A stretch of DNA of 17,375 nt. It comes from Acidimicrobiales bacterium (lineage in GTDB: Bacteria > Actinomycetota > Acidimicrobiia > Acidimicrobiales > JABEUL01). The position numbers and the translations under genes are program-made. Positions within the stretch are counted from its first letter, which is position 1; each line of letters opens with the position of its first letter. The stretch is from the NCBI GenBank assembly GCA_013044465.1, contig JABEUL010000003.1, forward strand, positions 1 to 17,375. The letters are read 5' to 3'. Shown in pieces: positions 6,264-13,692 of the stretch. A model generated the notes under the pieces. The model worked only from the letters and a program-made list of their open reading frames with translations. It was not told where the DNA came from and searched no databases.

Positions 6264-7691
6264 CTATATGGTCGAATTTTCAACATTGCGATGTTGTGAG
6301 AGTTTTGTAAATAATTCTTTAATCCCAAAAGATGCAAGCAAAGTTAGAGCAACAAATGAGCCTGCCAAAATTCTAGGAGTTGCATATATCATTACTAAAA
6401 CTGAATTACTTGCAACTATCGGCAGCATAAGTATAGACGCGAGTTGACGCTCGCGGGCTCTCCAAAGCAGCATGAATCCATAAATTCCAAGTATTGTCAT
6501 TATCCAAAGGAAGCCTGCATAGGAGTAAATGATCCAGTACGGCCAGTTGTCGAAACCGTGCAAAAATCCCACCTGCGAACTGGTGTAAGAGACAAAGTAC
6601 TCACGGCCGAATCTCACTGCCACAACTGAGGGCCAGCGACTCAAATGATGCGAAAGGAAGGAAAGTGCCTGTTTTTGGTCGTACTGAGAAATTTCATTAT
6701 CGTAGTTTTTAGATTTCGCTAATTGCACATTGCTTGTGCTGAAAGCAATCCATCCACCTGTTGAATCGCCATAAAAGGTACGTATTGAGTTTGAATCTGC
6801 TAAAGCACTTCCCCCATCTGTTGAGATAATCGGAGTGCCAAATTGACTGTAAGTAGCAATTAACCATGGAGAAAGTGATATTGCAAATGAAACTAAAATG
6901 ACTCCTAGTTTTGATATGCCATTCAACAATGCATCCTTTCGATGCTTCCAAGTAGCCACCATCAAAATCAAAATCAAAGCAACATCAGGGAGAATGCTCT
7001 CACCTCTTGTCAAGAGCACAAGCCCCATACAAATGCCGATAAATATAGCCGATATATATGTCTGACGCTTCACAAAGGACACTACTGAAAGGATCAAAAA
7101 CGCGAAATTTAATTGAACAACTGGTTCAGACATGGTTCTCAAATCAAAAGAGAAAAAGAGCGGACTAACCGCCACCAAAATTGCAGATATCAACCCGACT
7201 AGATTTCCGAATGCCTTTCTCCCGGCAAGGGCAGTTATGAGAATTGTCAAAGCTCCCAGTAAGGCGACAAAGTCGAGGATGTCACTAATGGAGTTAAAGC
7301 CGAGCAGAATTGGAATCGAATATATTAATGACGTGACAGGGGGGAATTGAGAAAAGCGAGTGTTACAAATTTGCGATTTCGGGATGTTAAGCGATGCTGT
7401 AATTTGATTTATTAAAGATTGCGACATTTCTGGACCCTGTCCAGTAGTCATAATTTGGTGGATTAAGGGGGGTTGTTCGCTCCTGGGCAGCATTAAGAGA
7501 CACTGGTATGCAGTGCTCAGGTGACCATCGGCGTTCGCATAAGCTTCAAAATAATAGATGTAAGCATCATTCAGATAATTGCTTTGTTGTGCGGAATCAA
7601 TATTTACTAGCACAACGCGAAGTGAAAATCCCAAGGCGCATATTGCGAGTATGAAGGTCCACCAGCGTTTTGTACTCATTCTTACCAACAT
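6264..7691 (-). CDS. GT39/ArnT-like integral membrane glycosyltransferase
   Basis: The 475-residue polytopic membrane protein belongs to the GT-C group (PMT/ArnT-like), which transfers sugars from polyprenyl phosphates to acceptors outside the membrane. The first helix is WWTFILAICALGFSLRVVLV (about 10-29), followed by a loop containing NDAYIYYFEA with D42 in the position of the catalytic Asp of this fold. About ten further hydrophobic segments follow; the short loops RTMSEP and GLVLLTRGESILP are typical of actinobacterial members. The start is ATG 7691 (or 7679, MSTKRWW); both have weak ribosome sites. The sugar donor and acceptor are unknown. It stands alone on the minus strand beside an exported beta-helix protein, which suggests envelope or exopolysaccharide modification. 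Confidence 0.8.
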   Translation of the reverse strand: MLVRMSTKRWWTFILAICALGFSLRVVLVNIDSAQQSNYLNDAYIYYFEAYANADGHLSTAYQCLLMLPRSEQPPLIHQIMTTGQGPEMSQSLINQITASLNIPKSQICNTRFSQFPPVTSLIYSIPILLGFNSISDILDFVALLGALTILITALAGRKAFGNLVGLISAILVAVSPLFFSFDLRTMSEPVVQLNFAFLILSVVSFVKRQTYISAIFIGICMGLVLLTRGESILPDVALILILMVATWKHRKDALLNGISKLGVILVSFAISLSPWLIATYSQFGTPIISTDGGSALADSNSIRTFYGDSTGGWIAFSTSNVQLAKSKNYDNEISQYDQKQALSFLSHHLSRWPSVVAVRFGREYFVSYTSSQVGFLHGFDNWPYWIIYSYAGFLWIMTILGIYGFMLLWRARERQLASILMLPIVASNSVLVMIYATPRILAGSFVALTLLASFGIKELFTKLSQHRNVENSTI

Positions 7692-7750
7692 AGCCTGATA
7701 ACGTCGTCAAATTGAAAATTTCCTAAGTAATTGTGGCTTTACCAGCTTCA

Positions 7751-7880
7751 TATAATAGTGCGCATGAAAATATGGATTAGCGAATTAATTAAGAGAAATG
7801 TGTTGACTTTGGTGCGATTTCCAATGTTGCCAAATGCTAGATGTTTTATTTATTGGAAGAAAAAAACCATAATAGGCTGA
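7751..7880 (+). pseudogene. Leaderless-looking promoter plus 38-codon ORF (possible 5' stub of a lost gene)
   Basis: TATAAT at 7751-7756 lies seven bases before ATG 7764, the geometry of a leaderless actinobacterial transcript. The frame reads MKIWISELIKRNVLTLV, then RFPMLPNARCFIYWKK, and stops at TGA 7878-7880. There is no clear -35 element. It may be the surviving 5' end of the gene whose 3' end is seen at 8053-8371, or a short genuine peptide. No family is recognised. Confidence 0.3.
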
Positions 7881-8052
7881 TCGTCGGTTTTTCAAGAGCG
7901 ATGACCAGGAAAGAATCTCCTAGAGGCATTGCCTTCAAAAGTCCACTAGGAATAGCCAGTTACCAAGATCGAGGATATACGTCTCTATTGAGTTACCGTA
8001 GAAATGAAACCTTAAATAAAAGAAGTTGGGATCTAGTCATAAATGTGATTAG

Positions 8053-8371
8053 CTGACACTTTGGCACTTGCAAAAAGAGTACGGCACAAATATTGCTGAT
8101 CTATGTTGTGTTGATCTGAAGCACCGCTATTCTCAGGTTGGAGAATCGAAGATTACGAATGTGATGATTATTTCAAAACAAAGCTTAAAGGAGTTGGGAG
8201 ATATCTAAATCCTCTCTTGCTGAGTGTCTACTTGCCTATAGCGCCCTTAGATTAATTCGACTTTGTGAATTACTTGGATTAGTCCTTGGCGAAAATAAAG
8301 GCATTATTGAAGTAATTGATCAACTAGATCAACCTCGACGTAATAGTTTTCTACCTATCTCGAAAAATTAA
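8053..8371 (+). pseudogene. Decayed 3' end of a family 2 glycosyltransferase (tentative)
   Basis: Two overlapping open frames without start codons look like one protein broken by a frameshift. The first (8053-8208, 51 codons) contains EYGTNIADLCCVDLKHRY and then SQVGESKITN; the pattern basic/aromatic ... GES-K-(I/L)-T/S-N after a (A/V)ELPV-like strand is typical of the C-terminal end of GT2 catalytic domains. The second (8189-8371) continues SSLAECLLAYSALRLIRL, CELLGLVLGENKGIIEV and ends RRNSFLPISKN. The shift must lie in the overlap near 8189-8208. It lies between two envelope-related genes on the other strand. Family assignment is from pattern memory only. Confidence 0.35.
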
Positions 8372-8538
8372 CAATAAATAAAAAGAGTTAAAAAAGATAC
8401 TTCCAGCCATTGTGACGCAAACAGTTAAACCTGAGTAAATCCAGCAAGAGCGTTGACGGCCAGAGTATCTCTAAAACGTGAGGTCCTTGAAGATTGACGG
8501 CTATATATTCATAAATACAGGTGTTTAAGTAGGTTAAG

Positions 8539-10137
8539 TTAAGCCTGTTTAAAGCCTCTAGATGGATGCGTAACTGCGGATATAGGATCTCCAAAAAAGT
8601 CTTCTCCTCCGTTGTTGGCCACTACCAAGCCGTTGCTTAAATCCGGAGATGTAAGTGAAAGACTGTAGTTGCTAGCCTGGTTCAATCCTGGGTTTTCACC
8701 GCCCGGAGATATTAGATCTGGGTTGGATGTGGTTTTCAAAGGGTCGTATGGCTCGCTAAGTGGATGATTTCCAAAGAAAACATTTGCCTTTATTTCAATT
8801 CCTGGACTCCCGGGGAATAAATATGAGCCGGTTCCAAAATTTTCTATTATGTTGTTGATAAAACTCCATTTTGTAGGCAAAATGATTGAACAGTTTTGGC
8901 AGAATATTGGGTTTTCATTTTGGTTGGGCGGAACATAAATTGTGTTGTTATAGATATCGGTGTTGGTTTGTGAACTGTCTAAAGTGAAGATTCCTTTCAG
9001 CCCACCGAAGGAATCGTTGACAGACAAGTTATACCGCACCACTGTGTCACTTGAGAAGCCACCCATTAGCAGAACGAAGCCGCCTTGATTATCGTGACTG
9101 TAGTTGTACTCCACGGTTGTCCTATAGCTTCCCAGATCAACATCTATTCCCTCTCCATCTGTGGTTTGTGTCTTGGTGCCAAAGACTTCGTTATGTTTTA
9201 CCACGGTGCCTATTGACCTGGTCGTCATTATCCCCACACTGGCTGCCTCAGTCGATCCCGCAAGTGATTTTTGAGCAGCATTGGAAACAGTGTTCGCTGA
9301 GATCGCTGCATTACTAGCGCCGAAAACAATTATGCCGTCTCCGGCCACATCAGAGACGCTATTTTTAGAAATAGAGACATTAGTGCTTAAATCCGGTTGA
9401 TCAACCTCCAACATATTGGTGGAGTAATAACTTTGATCCCAAAACACGATTCCACTTCTGGAAACTCGGTTTACATTATTTCCCACCACCTTTACCCCAT
9501 TGAAGCTGTCTCTGGCTCCAGTTGCTTCGATAACAATGCCACCATTTAAATGAGAATCTGTCGTTTGGCAACCGAAACATCCGTTGACGTTACTTACTGA
9601 ATCTCCAGAAATTGTAATGTCTTGCAATTCGCCTCCCCCCGAATCTTCCACGAGAATACCTTCTCGCGCATTGCCGGGAACTTTGAGTGTTCCAAAATTT
9701 GCAGAATCTGAATTATTTATAACGTCAATATTCGAAATTGTCCAGTATTGCTGGTTTTCTAGAAATACCGCGGCACCTTTGGGAAGGGATGCTCCATTAA
9801 TTACAGGTGCTACTCCATTTCCATAAGAGCTAATAAGTATTGGTGAATTGAATTTCCCTGATCCGAGAGGATGGAGTTGGCCAATCCAGGTATCACCTTT
9901 GGCAAATAAAATACTGTCGCCGGGGGCAAAAGTCGTGGCGTTGACTTTAGCTAAAGACTTCCATGCCTTTGAATGACTCAGGCCATTTGCTGAATCTGAT
10001 CCGGTGACTGCGTTGACGAAGAAGGTCATAGATTTTCCGTTTTGGAGTGCGGGTTTGACCACGGTGGAAGTGCATGATACTTGTACTGCCAACAAGAGGC
10101 AAACGCCGACAAATCTTGCTAACAAAGCAATACGCAT
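8539..10137 (-). CDS. Exported parallel beta-helix repeat protein
   Basis: From ATG 10137 the protein begins MRIALLARFVGVCLLLAVQV and then SCTS, a signal peptide; the Cys could be a lipidation site, but the -3 residue is Gln, so the lipobox is imperfect. The GTG at 10155 would add six residues. The mature protein opens with FFVNAVTGSDSANGLSHSKA, the usual start of secreted right-handed beta-helix proteins, followed by AWKSLAKVN and many short turns of the type ISNIDVINNS, ISKNSVSDVAGDGIIVFG and AISANTVSNA typical of PbH1 repeats. Such proteins often bind or cleave polysaccharides (pectate-lyase-like), but I see no definable active site. A CFGCQ and a CQNC pair could form disulfides. It ends at 8539. 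A role at the cell surface near the glycosyltransferase is inferred. Confidence 0.82.
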   Translation of the reverse strand: MRIALLARFVGVCLLLAVQVSCTSTVVKPALQNGKSMTFFVNAVTGSDSANGLSHSKAWKSLAKVNATTFAPGDSILFAKGDTWIGQLHPLGSGKFNSPILISSYGNGVAPVINGASLPKGAAVFLENQQYWTISNIDVINNSDSANFGTLKVPGNAREGILVEDSGGGELQDITISGDSVSNVNGCFGCQTTDSHLNGGIVIEATGARDSFNGVKVVGNNVNRVSRSGIVFWDQSYYSTNMLEVDQPDLSTNVSISKNSVSDVAGDGIIVFGASNAAISANTVSNAAQKSLAGSTEAASVGIMTTRSIGTVVKHNEVFGTKTQTTDGEGIDVDLGSYRTTVEYNYSHDNQGGFVLLMGGFSSDTVVRYNLSVNDSFGGLKGIFTLDSSQTNTDIYNNTIYVPPNQNENPIFCQNCSIILPTKWSFINNIIENFGTGSYLFPGSPGIEIKANVFFGNHPLSEPYDPLKTTSNPDLISPGGENPGLNQASNYSLSLTSPDLSNGLVVANNGGEDFFGDPISAVTHPSRGFKQA

Positions 10138-10182
10138 TTGCTGGAATGCTAGCACTTGAATTTCTTCTGATCACTAGGCCAA

Positions 10183-10204
10183 CTGCCTGCCAGGGATTAG
10201 GCAG
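10183..10204. repeat. Inverted repeat upstream of the beta-helix gene
   Basis: CTGCCT, a 10-nt loop, then AGGCAG forms a 6-bp stem 46 bp upstream of the beta-helix ATG, on its promoter side. It could be an operator or leader hairpin. Nothing further supports it. Confidence 0.3.
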
Positions 10205-10328
10205 AATTCAAGTCTCGTATTCGGTTGTGGCTAAGGGACTATTTCAACGGTATTAAGCATGAGTAAAAGGGGCTCTTTCTAGGAAAGACAAAGGTTCCGT
10301 TGCCCCAAAATAGACGAGTTGAAGCTGT

Positions 10329-10356
10329 TTGACTTTGGGACTTCCGACCCTACACT
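10329..10356 (+). promoter_or_regulatory. Putative promoter of the MerR gene
   Basis: TTGACT (10329-10334) and TACACT (10351-10356) are separated by 16 bp, a reasonable sigma70-type promoter. The start would be near 10363, giving a leader of about 60 nt that contains the palindrome at 10402-10415. Confidence 0.45.
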
Positions 10357-10401
10357 TTGATCCGGCTATCTGACAAAGTTCCTAGGGTGGAGATGTGTAA
10401 G

Positions 10402-10415
10402 GTATCACCTGATAC
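10402..10415. promoter_or_regulatory. Candidate operator palindrome before the MerR gene
   Basis: GTATC-ACCT-GATAC is a perfect 5-bp inverted repeat ten bases before the GTG start, and a further GATAC half-site lies at 10418-10422. The position in the leader, where bound protein would block transcription or translation, suits autoregulation of the regulator and the downstream efflux gene. MerR family sites usually lie in the promoter spacer, so another binder is possible. Confidence 0.4.
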
Positions 10416-10424
10416 ACGATACTG

Positions 10425-11237
10425 GTGAAGTTTGTGGAATCCGATGGTGCAAAAGTAGTGCAATATGGTTCAAGAAGACCCCCGGGGTATCTATCGATCG
10501 CTGAACTGGCAAAGGCCTCGTCGGCGACAAAAGCAACTATCCACCATTACGTAGCCCTATCAATGATCCCTCCTCCGGTTAAAACCGCGCATAATATGGC
10601 TTATTACAGCACAAATAGCGTGGAGATCATCAAATTAGTCAGAGTTCTAAAGGAGCGACACGTTCCTCTCGCCTTAGCAAAAAAGATCATCCAAATGCAC
10701 GGTGTTGATGGCACACGTATGTTAATTGCAAAAAACGGGGAAGCTGGTGTGCTTTTGTTGTCCGTGCTAGTGACGGATGGACCTACAAAGAACAGGTCTG
10801 AGATCATCGCTTCGACTGATTTGGAGGCAGAGGACCTCGATGACCTTGAATCACTTGGACTTACTTGTCTCGATGAAGACAATAATTATGACTCTCTGAG
10901 CGTTGAGCTACTCGATGTTCTTTCAAGTTTACAGCGAGCCGGTTTAAGCAAAGAAGCTGGCTTCAAGCTAAGTGACCTTGTGATTTACCGTGACGCAATG
11001 GAAGAAGTTGTAAATCGGGAGATCAGTTACTTTGAACCAAAGCTTTTTTTCCAATCGGATCCGGAAATTTTTGAAACAATGATGCGTGCCGCCCTAGAGC
11101 ACGCAGAACGGATTTGCGTTCTTGTGAGACGGAGGATACTATTCAGGATTCTAAAAGACGCTCTCGTTGATGGGACATTTGAACCCGAAATTGAGCCGTC
11201 GGCAATTGCTGAGAATTTTGATAGGAGGTCGAATTGA
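10425..11237 (+). CDS. MerR family transcriptional regulator
   Basis: This is a 270-residue regulator from GTG 10425. The N-terminal MerR winged helix-turn-helix spans about residues 22-90: YLSIAELAKASSATKATIHH, then YVALSMIPPPVKT, then YYSTNSVEIIKLVRVLKERH and VPLALAKKIIQMHG. The remaining ~180 residues form an all-alpha effector domain (EDLDDLESLGLTCLDEDN, LLDVLSSLQRAGLSKEAGFK, then a long amphipathic region). No cysteine pattern for metal sensing is seen, so a small-molecule ligand is more likely. No Shine-Dalgarno is evident before the GTG. The genes that follow on the same strand, an oxidoreductase remnant and a drug-type exporter, suggest control of detoxification or export. Confidence 0.85.
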   Translation: MKFVESDGAKVVQYGSRRPPGYLSIAELAKASSATKATIHHYVALSMIPPPVKTAHNMAYYSTNSVEIIKLVRVLKERHVPLALAKKIIQMHGVDGTRMLIAKNGEAGVLLLSVLVTDGPTKNRSEIIASTDLEAEDLDDLESLGLTCLDEDNNYDSLSVELLDVLSSLQRAGLSKEAGFKLSDLVIYRDAMEEVVNREISYFEPKLFFQSDPEIFETMMRAALEHAERICVLVRRRILFRILKDALVDGTFEPEIEPSAIAENFDRRSN

Positions 11238-11693
11238 GGAATCAATCGTGCAACCCTTTCAGGGCTGGAACTCCTGGGGAAACTCCATGAATTTAAGGTG
11301 GTTAGAGATGGAGATAAAGCTATTATGAGAGGTGTTAGACACATCCCGTATCTGGTGGAGTCCAATATAAGAATCGAGTTGGCTTGGAATCCGAAAGTTT
11401 TTTGGATTCATTTACCGACTATGAAACGCGAAGGGATTAAACACGGAGCATACCAGTCGATTCAGATGGGTTACAACCGACCTAATTTAGAGTGTTCGAG
11501 CTGCTCCACTCCAATTGAAGGTTTCTATGTTTCTGGTGCCAGCACCCATCCGGGTGGAATGGTAATCCTTGGGCCTGGATATAATGCAGCTAGCGTTGTG
11601 GCCAAGGATCTTGGACTTGATATTTGGTGGGAACTCCCGGAAATGGATAGCCGTGCAATAGAGGCGGGGTATCTGCCCCCATCACAAGATTAG
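11238..11693 (+). pseudogene. 5'-truncated FAD/NAD(P)-dependent oxidoreductase (phytoene dehydrogenase type), C-terminal part only
   Basis: An open frame continues directly after the MerR stop, in the same frame, for 152 codons to TAG. Its first plausible starts are GTG 11298 and ATG 11326. From about 11316 it reads like the last ~125 residues of COG1233-type oxidoreductases: HGAYQSIQMGYNRPN, then TPIEGFYVSGASTHPGG and ILGPGYNAASVVAKDLG, the conserved C-terminal FAD-contacting motif. The Rossmann GxGxxG domain and all of the first ~400 residues expected for the family are absent, because the MerR gene occupies that space. The remaining frame is intact, which suggests a recent deletion or that the fragment is still expressed. 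It cannot be a working enzyme by itself. It ends 11 bp before the transporter. Confidence 0.75.
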
Positions 11694-11704
11694 GGACGGG
11701 ACAA

Positions 11705-13420
11705 ATGGGAAAAATGAAAACTGACTCTGTGCGAGTTGCAAAGCAAAATGTGGCGTCGATCGATGCTCCGGTCCTTGGAGCAAGAAGGCGTGCATGCCTT
11801 TTTGTCCTGTGCCTGACACTTGTGATTGTATCGCTCGATTCAACGATTTTAAATATTGCAATTCCGACTTTGGTCAATGTTTTAAAGGCCACCAATACTC
11901 AACTCGAATGGATTGTAGATTCCTATGCGATTGTATCTGCGGGACTTTTGATCTTTGCTGGTAATTTAGGTGACAGATTCGGACGGAAACTCATGTTGAT
12001 TATCGGAACCGTAATATTTGGAATGGGATCTTTGGGATCGGCGTTCTCAGGTTCGGTGGGCATGCTTATTGCAAGTAGAGCAGTAATGGGAATCGGAACT
12101 GCCTGCATCATGCCGGCAACTTTGGCAATCATTACAAACATCTACCGGCGTCAAGGTGAAAGGGCATTGGCTATTGGTATTTGGAGTGGAACCGAAGGTT
12201 TTGGACTTGCTGTAGGCCCGATAGTCGGAGGCTGGCTACTTGCCCACTACTGGTGGGGTTCGGTCTTTTTGGTCAATGTTCCAATCTCACTTCTGGGAAT
12301 CATAGGCGCCTTGATTCTAATTCCAGAGTCAAAAAATATCGACGCTCATAGAATCGACTGGCCCGGTGTAATACTTTCGATAGCGGGTATTTCGGCTGTT
12401 CTCTGGGGAATAATCGAAGCCCCCAATAGGGGATGGCACTCGCTCGAAGTAGTTATGACCACGTTAGGGGGGCTCTTAATTATCGGGCTTTTTATTATGT
12501 GGGAGTCAAAGTCTGCAAATCCCATGCTCAACCTTTCATTTTTCAAAAAGCGGAGGTTTTCAGCCCCGATGGTTTCGGTGGCCTTGATTATTTTCACGCT
12601 TATGGGCGTTTTATTTGTCATGACCCAGTACCTCCAATTCTCTTTGGGGTACTCTGCAATGGGGGCAGGATTCAGAGTTCTTCCTGTTGCAATAGTCTTG
12701 GGTATTGCCGCACCTATTTCAACCGTGCTGGATAGAATATTGGGTTCTAAAGTTGTAGTGACACTTGCCCTTTTATGTGTGGCGGCAGGTCTTTTCTATC
12801 TAGCCACAACTACCCCAAGTTCGACTTATGGAACAGCTCTTGTTGGGATGATAGTAGTGGGGATTGGTGCTGGGTTAGCCTTTCCTCCCGCAACAGAGTC
12901 CATTATGGGATCCCTTCCACGAGAAAGTACGGGAGTGGGCTCTGCTGCCAATAGCTCGGTTATGCAACTCGGCGGCGCCCTTGGGGTGGGAGTTATCGGT
13001 TCAATACTTGCGACTCGTTACCAAGCAATAATTCTTGGGGATCTAAAAGGCCACACCATCCCGGCCCCTGCTCTCTCAGCTATTAAAGGCTCACTTGGCG
13101 GAGCCTTAGAAGTAGCGAAAATTGTAGGAGGCCAACAGGGTAGCGCGTTGGCATCGGCTTCGAGGAGCGCATTCATTTCTGGAATGGATCAAGGTTTGAT
13201 TGTAGGTGCTGTGGTTGTTGTAGTTGCAGCAGTTATTGCCCTTTTCACGCTTCCCTCGCGCCCTGAAAAACCATCGTTTACGCCGGGTCTATCTAAGGAA
13301 AGACGAAACACAAATTCCCAAGCCATACATTACGATCCAACGCAACCAAATACGGAAGCGGTGGTACCTTTTTCGTCAATCAATAGTGACAGCTCCCGCT
13401 TAGCTGATGAAGCTACTTAG
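11705..13420 (+). CDS. MFS drug efflux transporter, DHA2 (EmrB/QacA) family, 14 helices
   Basis: The 571-residue membrane protein exports small molecules in exchange for protons. The first helix carries SLDSTILNIAIPTLV with D45 (motif D1 of DHA2 proteins), GNLGDRFGRK at 86-95 is motif A, and the antiporter motif C region reads GIWSGTEGFGLAVGPIVGGW. WWGSVFLVNVP follows, the usual W-F-x-N-P segment, with further hydrophobic segments to about residue 525 consistent with 14 helices and a polar C-terminal tail of about 50 residues. The start at ATG 11705 has GGGACGGG just before it; ATG 11714 is an alternative. The gene lies 11 bp after the truncated oxidoreductase and downstream of the MerR gene, probably one transcript. 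The substrate is unknown. Confidence 0.92.
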   Translation: MGKMKTDSVRVAKQNVASIDAPVLGARRRACLFVLCLTLVIVSLDSTILNIAIPTLVNVLKATNTQLEWIVDSYAIVSAGLLIFAGNLGDRFGRKLMLIIGTVIFGMGSLGSAFSGSVGMLIASRAVMGIGTACIMPATLAIITNIYRRQGERALAIGIWSGTEGFGLAVGPIVGGWLLAHYWWGSVFLVNVPISLLGIIGALILIPESKNIDAHRIDWPGVILSIAGISAVLWGIIEAPNRGWHSLEVVMTTLGGLLIIGLFIMWESKSANPMLNLSFFKKRRFSAPMVSVALIIFTLMGVLFVMTQYLQFSLGYSAMGAGFRVLPVAIVLGIAAPISTVLDRILGSKVVVTLALLCVAAGLFYLATTTPSSTYGTALVGMIVVGIGAGLAFPPATESIMGSLPRESTGVGSAANSSVMQLGGALGVGVIGSILATRYQAIILGDLKGHTIPAPALSAIKGSLGGALEVAKIVGGQQGSALASASRSAFISGMDQGLIVGAVVVVVAAVIALFTLPSRPEKPSFTPGLSKERRNTNSQAIHYDPTQPNTEAVVPFSSINSDSSRLADEAT

Positions 13421-13440
13421 CGAGTCTCACCTTTCCTTAA

Positions 13441-13608
13441 CTGGGATCACATATCGCTGGCCCGCCAGTGGAACTTTTGGCAACGCTTGCACAACGTGAT
13501 GGGCTGTTTTCGATATTTAGGCAACGAGCTGCCGGTTTGGCAGTTGACACTCTTTTGAAGAAACTAGAACGTGACGTGAAAGCAATAGATATCGTTGAAG
13601 GCACATAA
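13441..13608 (+). pseudogene. Possible coding remnant or small ORF between MFS and MmgE genes
   Basis: A 55-codon frame reads GSHIAGPPVELLATLAQRDG, then LFSIFRQRAAGLAVDTLLKK and LERDVKAIDIVEGT before TAA. It is strongly helical and Ala/Leu-rich, unlike random intergenic sequence. The only start codon that keeps most of it is GTG 13468, without a ribosome site. It may be the end of a lost gene or a 46-residue peptide. I recognise no family. Confidence 0.3.
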
Positions 13609-13638
13609 CAGATTCAACGTCGGATTGTGGCAAGAAAT

Positions 13639-13657
13639 GTAATTAGACGCGAATTAC
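13639..13657. repeat. Inverted repeat upstream of the MmgE/PrpD gene
   Basis: GTAATT, 7 nt, then AATTAC is a perfect 6-bp inverted repeat about 35 bp before the first possible start of the MmgE/PrpD gene. The position fits an operator, but no regulator is adjacent. Confidence 0.3.
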
Positions 13658-13692
13658 CATGAAGAAGTTTATAAATAACTTTCAATCGACAA

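Larger units (their letters stand above)
7692..8538. other. Gene-poor, decayed intergenic region
   Basis: This stretch of about 850 bp is AT-rich and holds no intact gene that I can defend. It contains a perfect TATAAT (7751-7756), a 38-codon ORF directly after it, a 71-codon open frame at 7841-8056 of unknown nature, and two shifted frames at 8053-8371 that read like the end of a glycosyltransferase. The last 170 bp before the beta-helix gene show nothing I can interpret. Confidence 0.6.

Noticed and set aside
6576..6589. CGAAC-TGGT-GTAAG, similar to a LexA box
   Set aside because: Lies inside the glycosyltransferase coding region, far from its promoter, and the right half is damaged; most likely chance.
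8388..8594. Minus-strand open frame of 68 codons overlapping the end of the beta-helix gene
   Set aside because: No ribosome site, no recognisable motif, and it overlaps the well-supported gene; treated as noise in the decayed region.
9051..9317. Plus-strand open frame of 88 codons inside the beta-helix gene
   Set aside because: Antisense shadow of a clearly coding minus-strand frame; no start context or protein-like motif.
11027..11365. Minus-strand open frame of 112 codons over the end of the MerR gene
   Set aside because: Ser/Arg-rich composition typical of an antisense shadow; the plus strand has family motifs.
11235..11693. Stop-codon read-through fusing the MerR protein to the oxidoreductase tail
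   Set aside because: The frame is the same, but nothing indicates programmed read-through, and the MerR protein is complete without the tail; a deletion scar is simpler.
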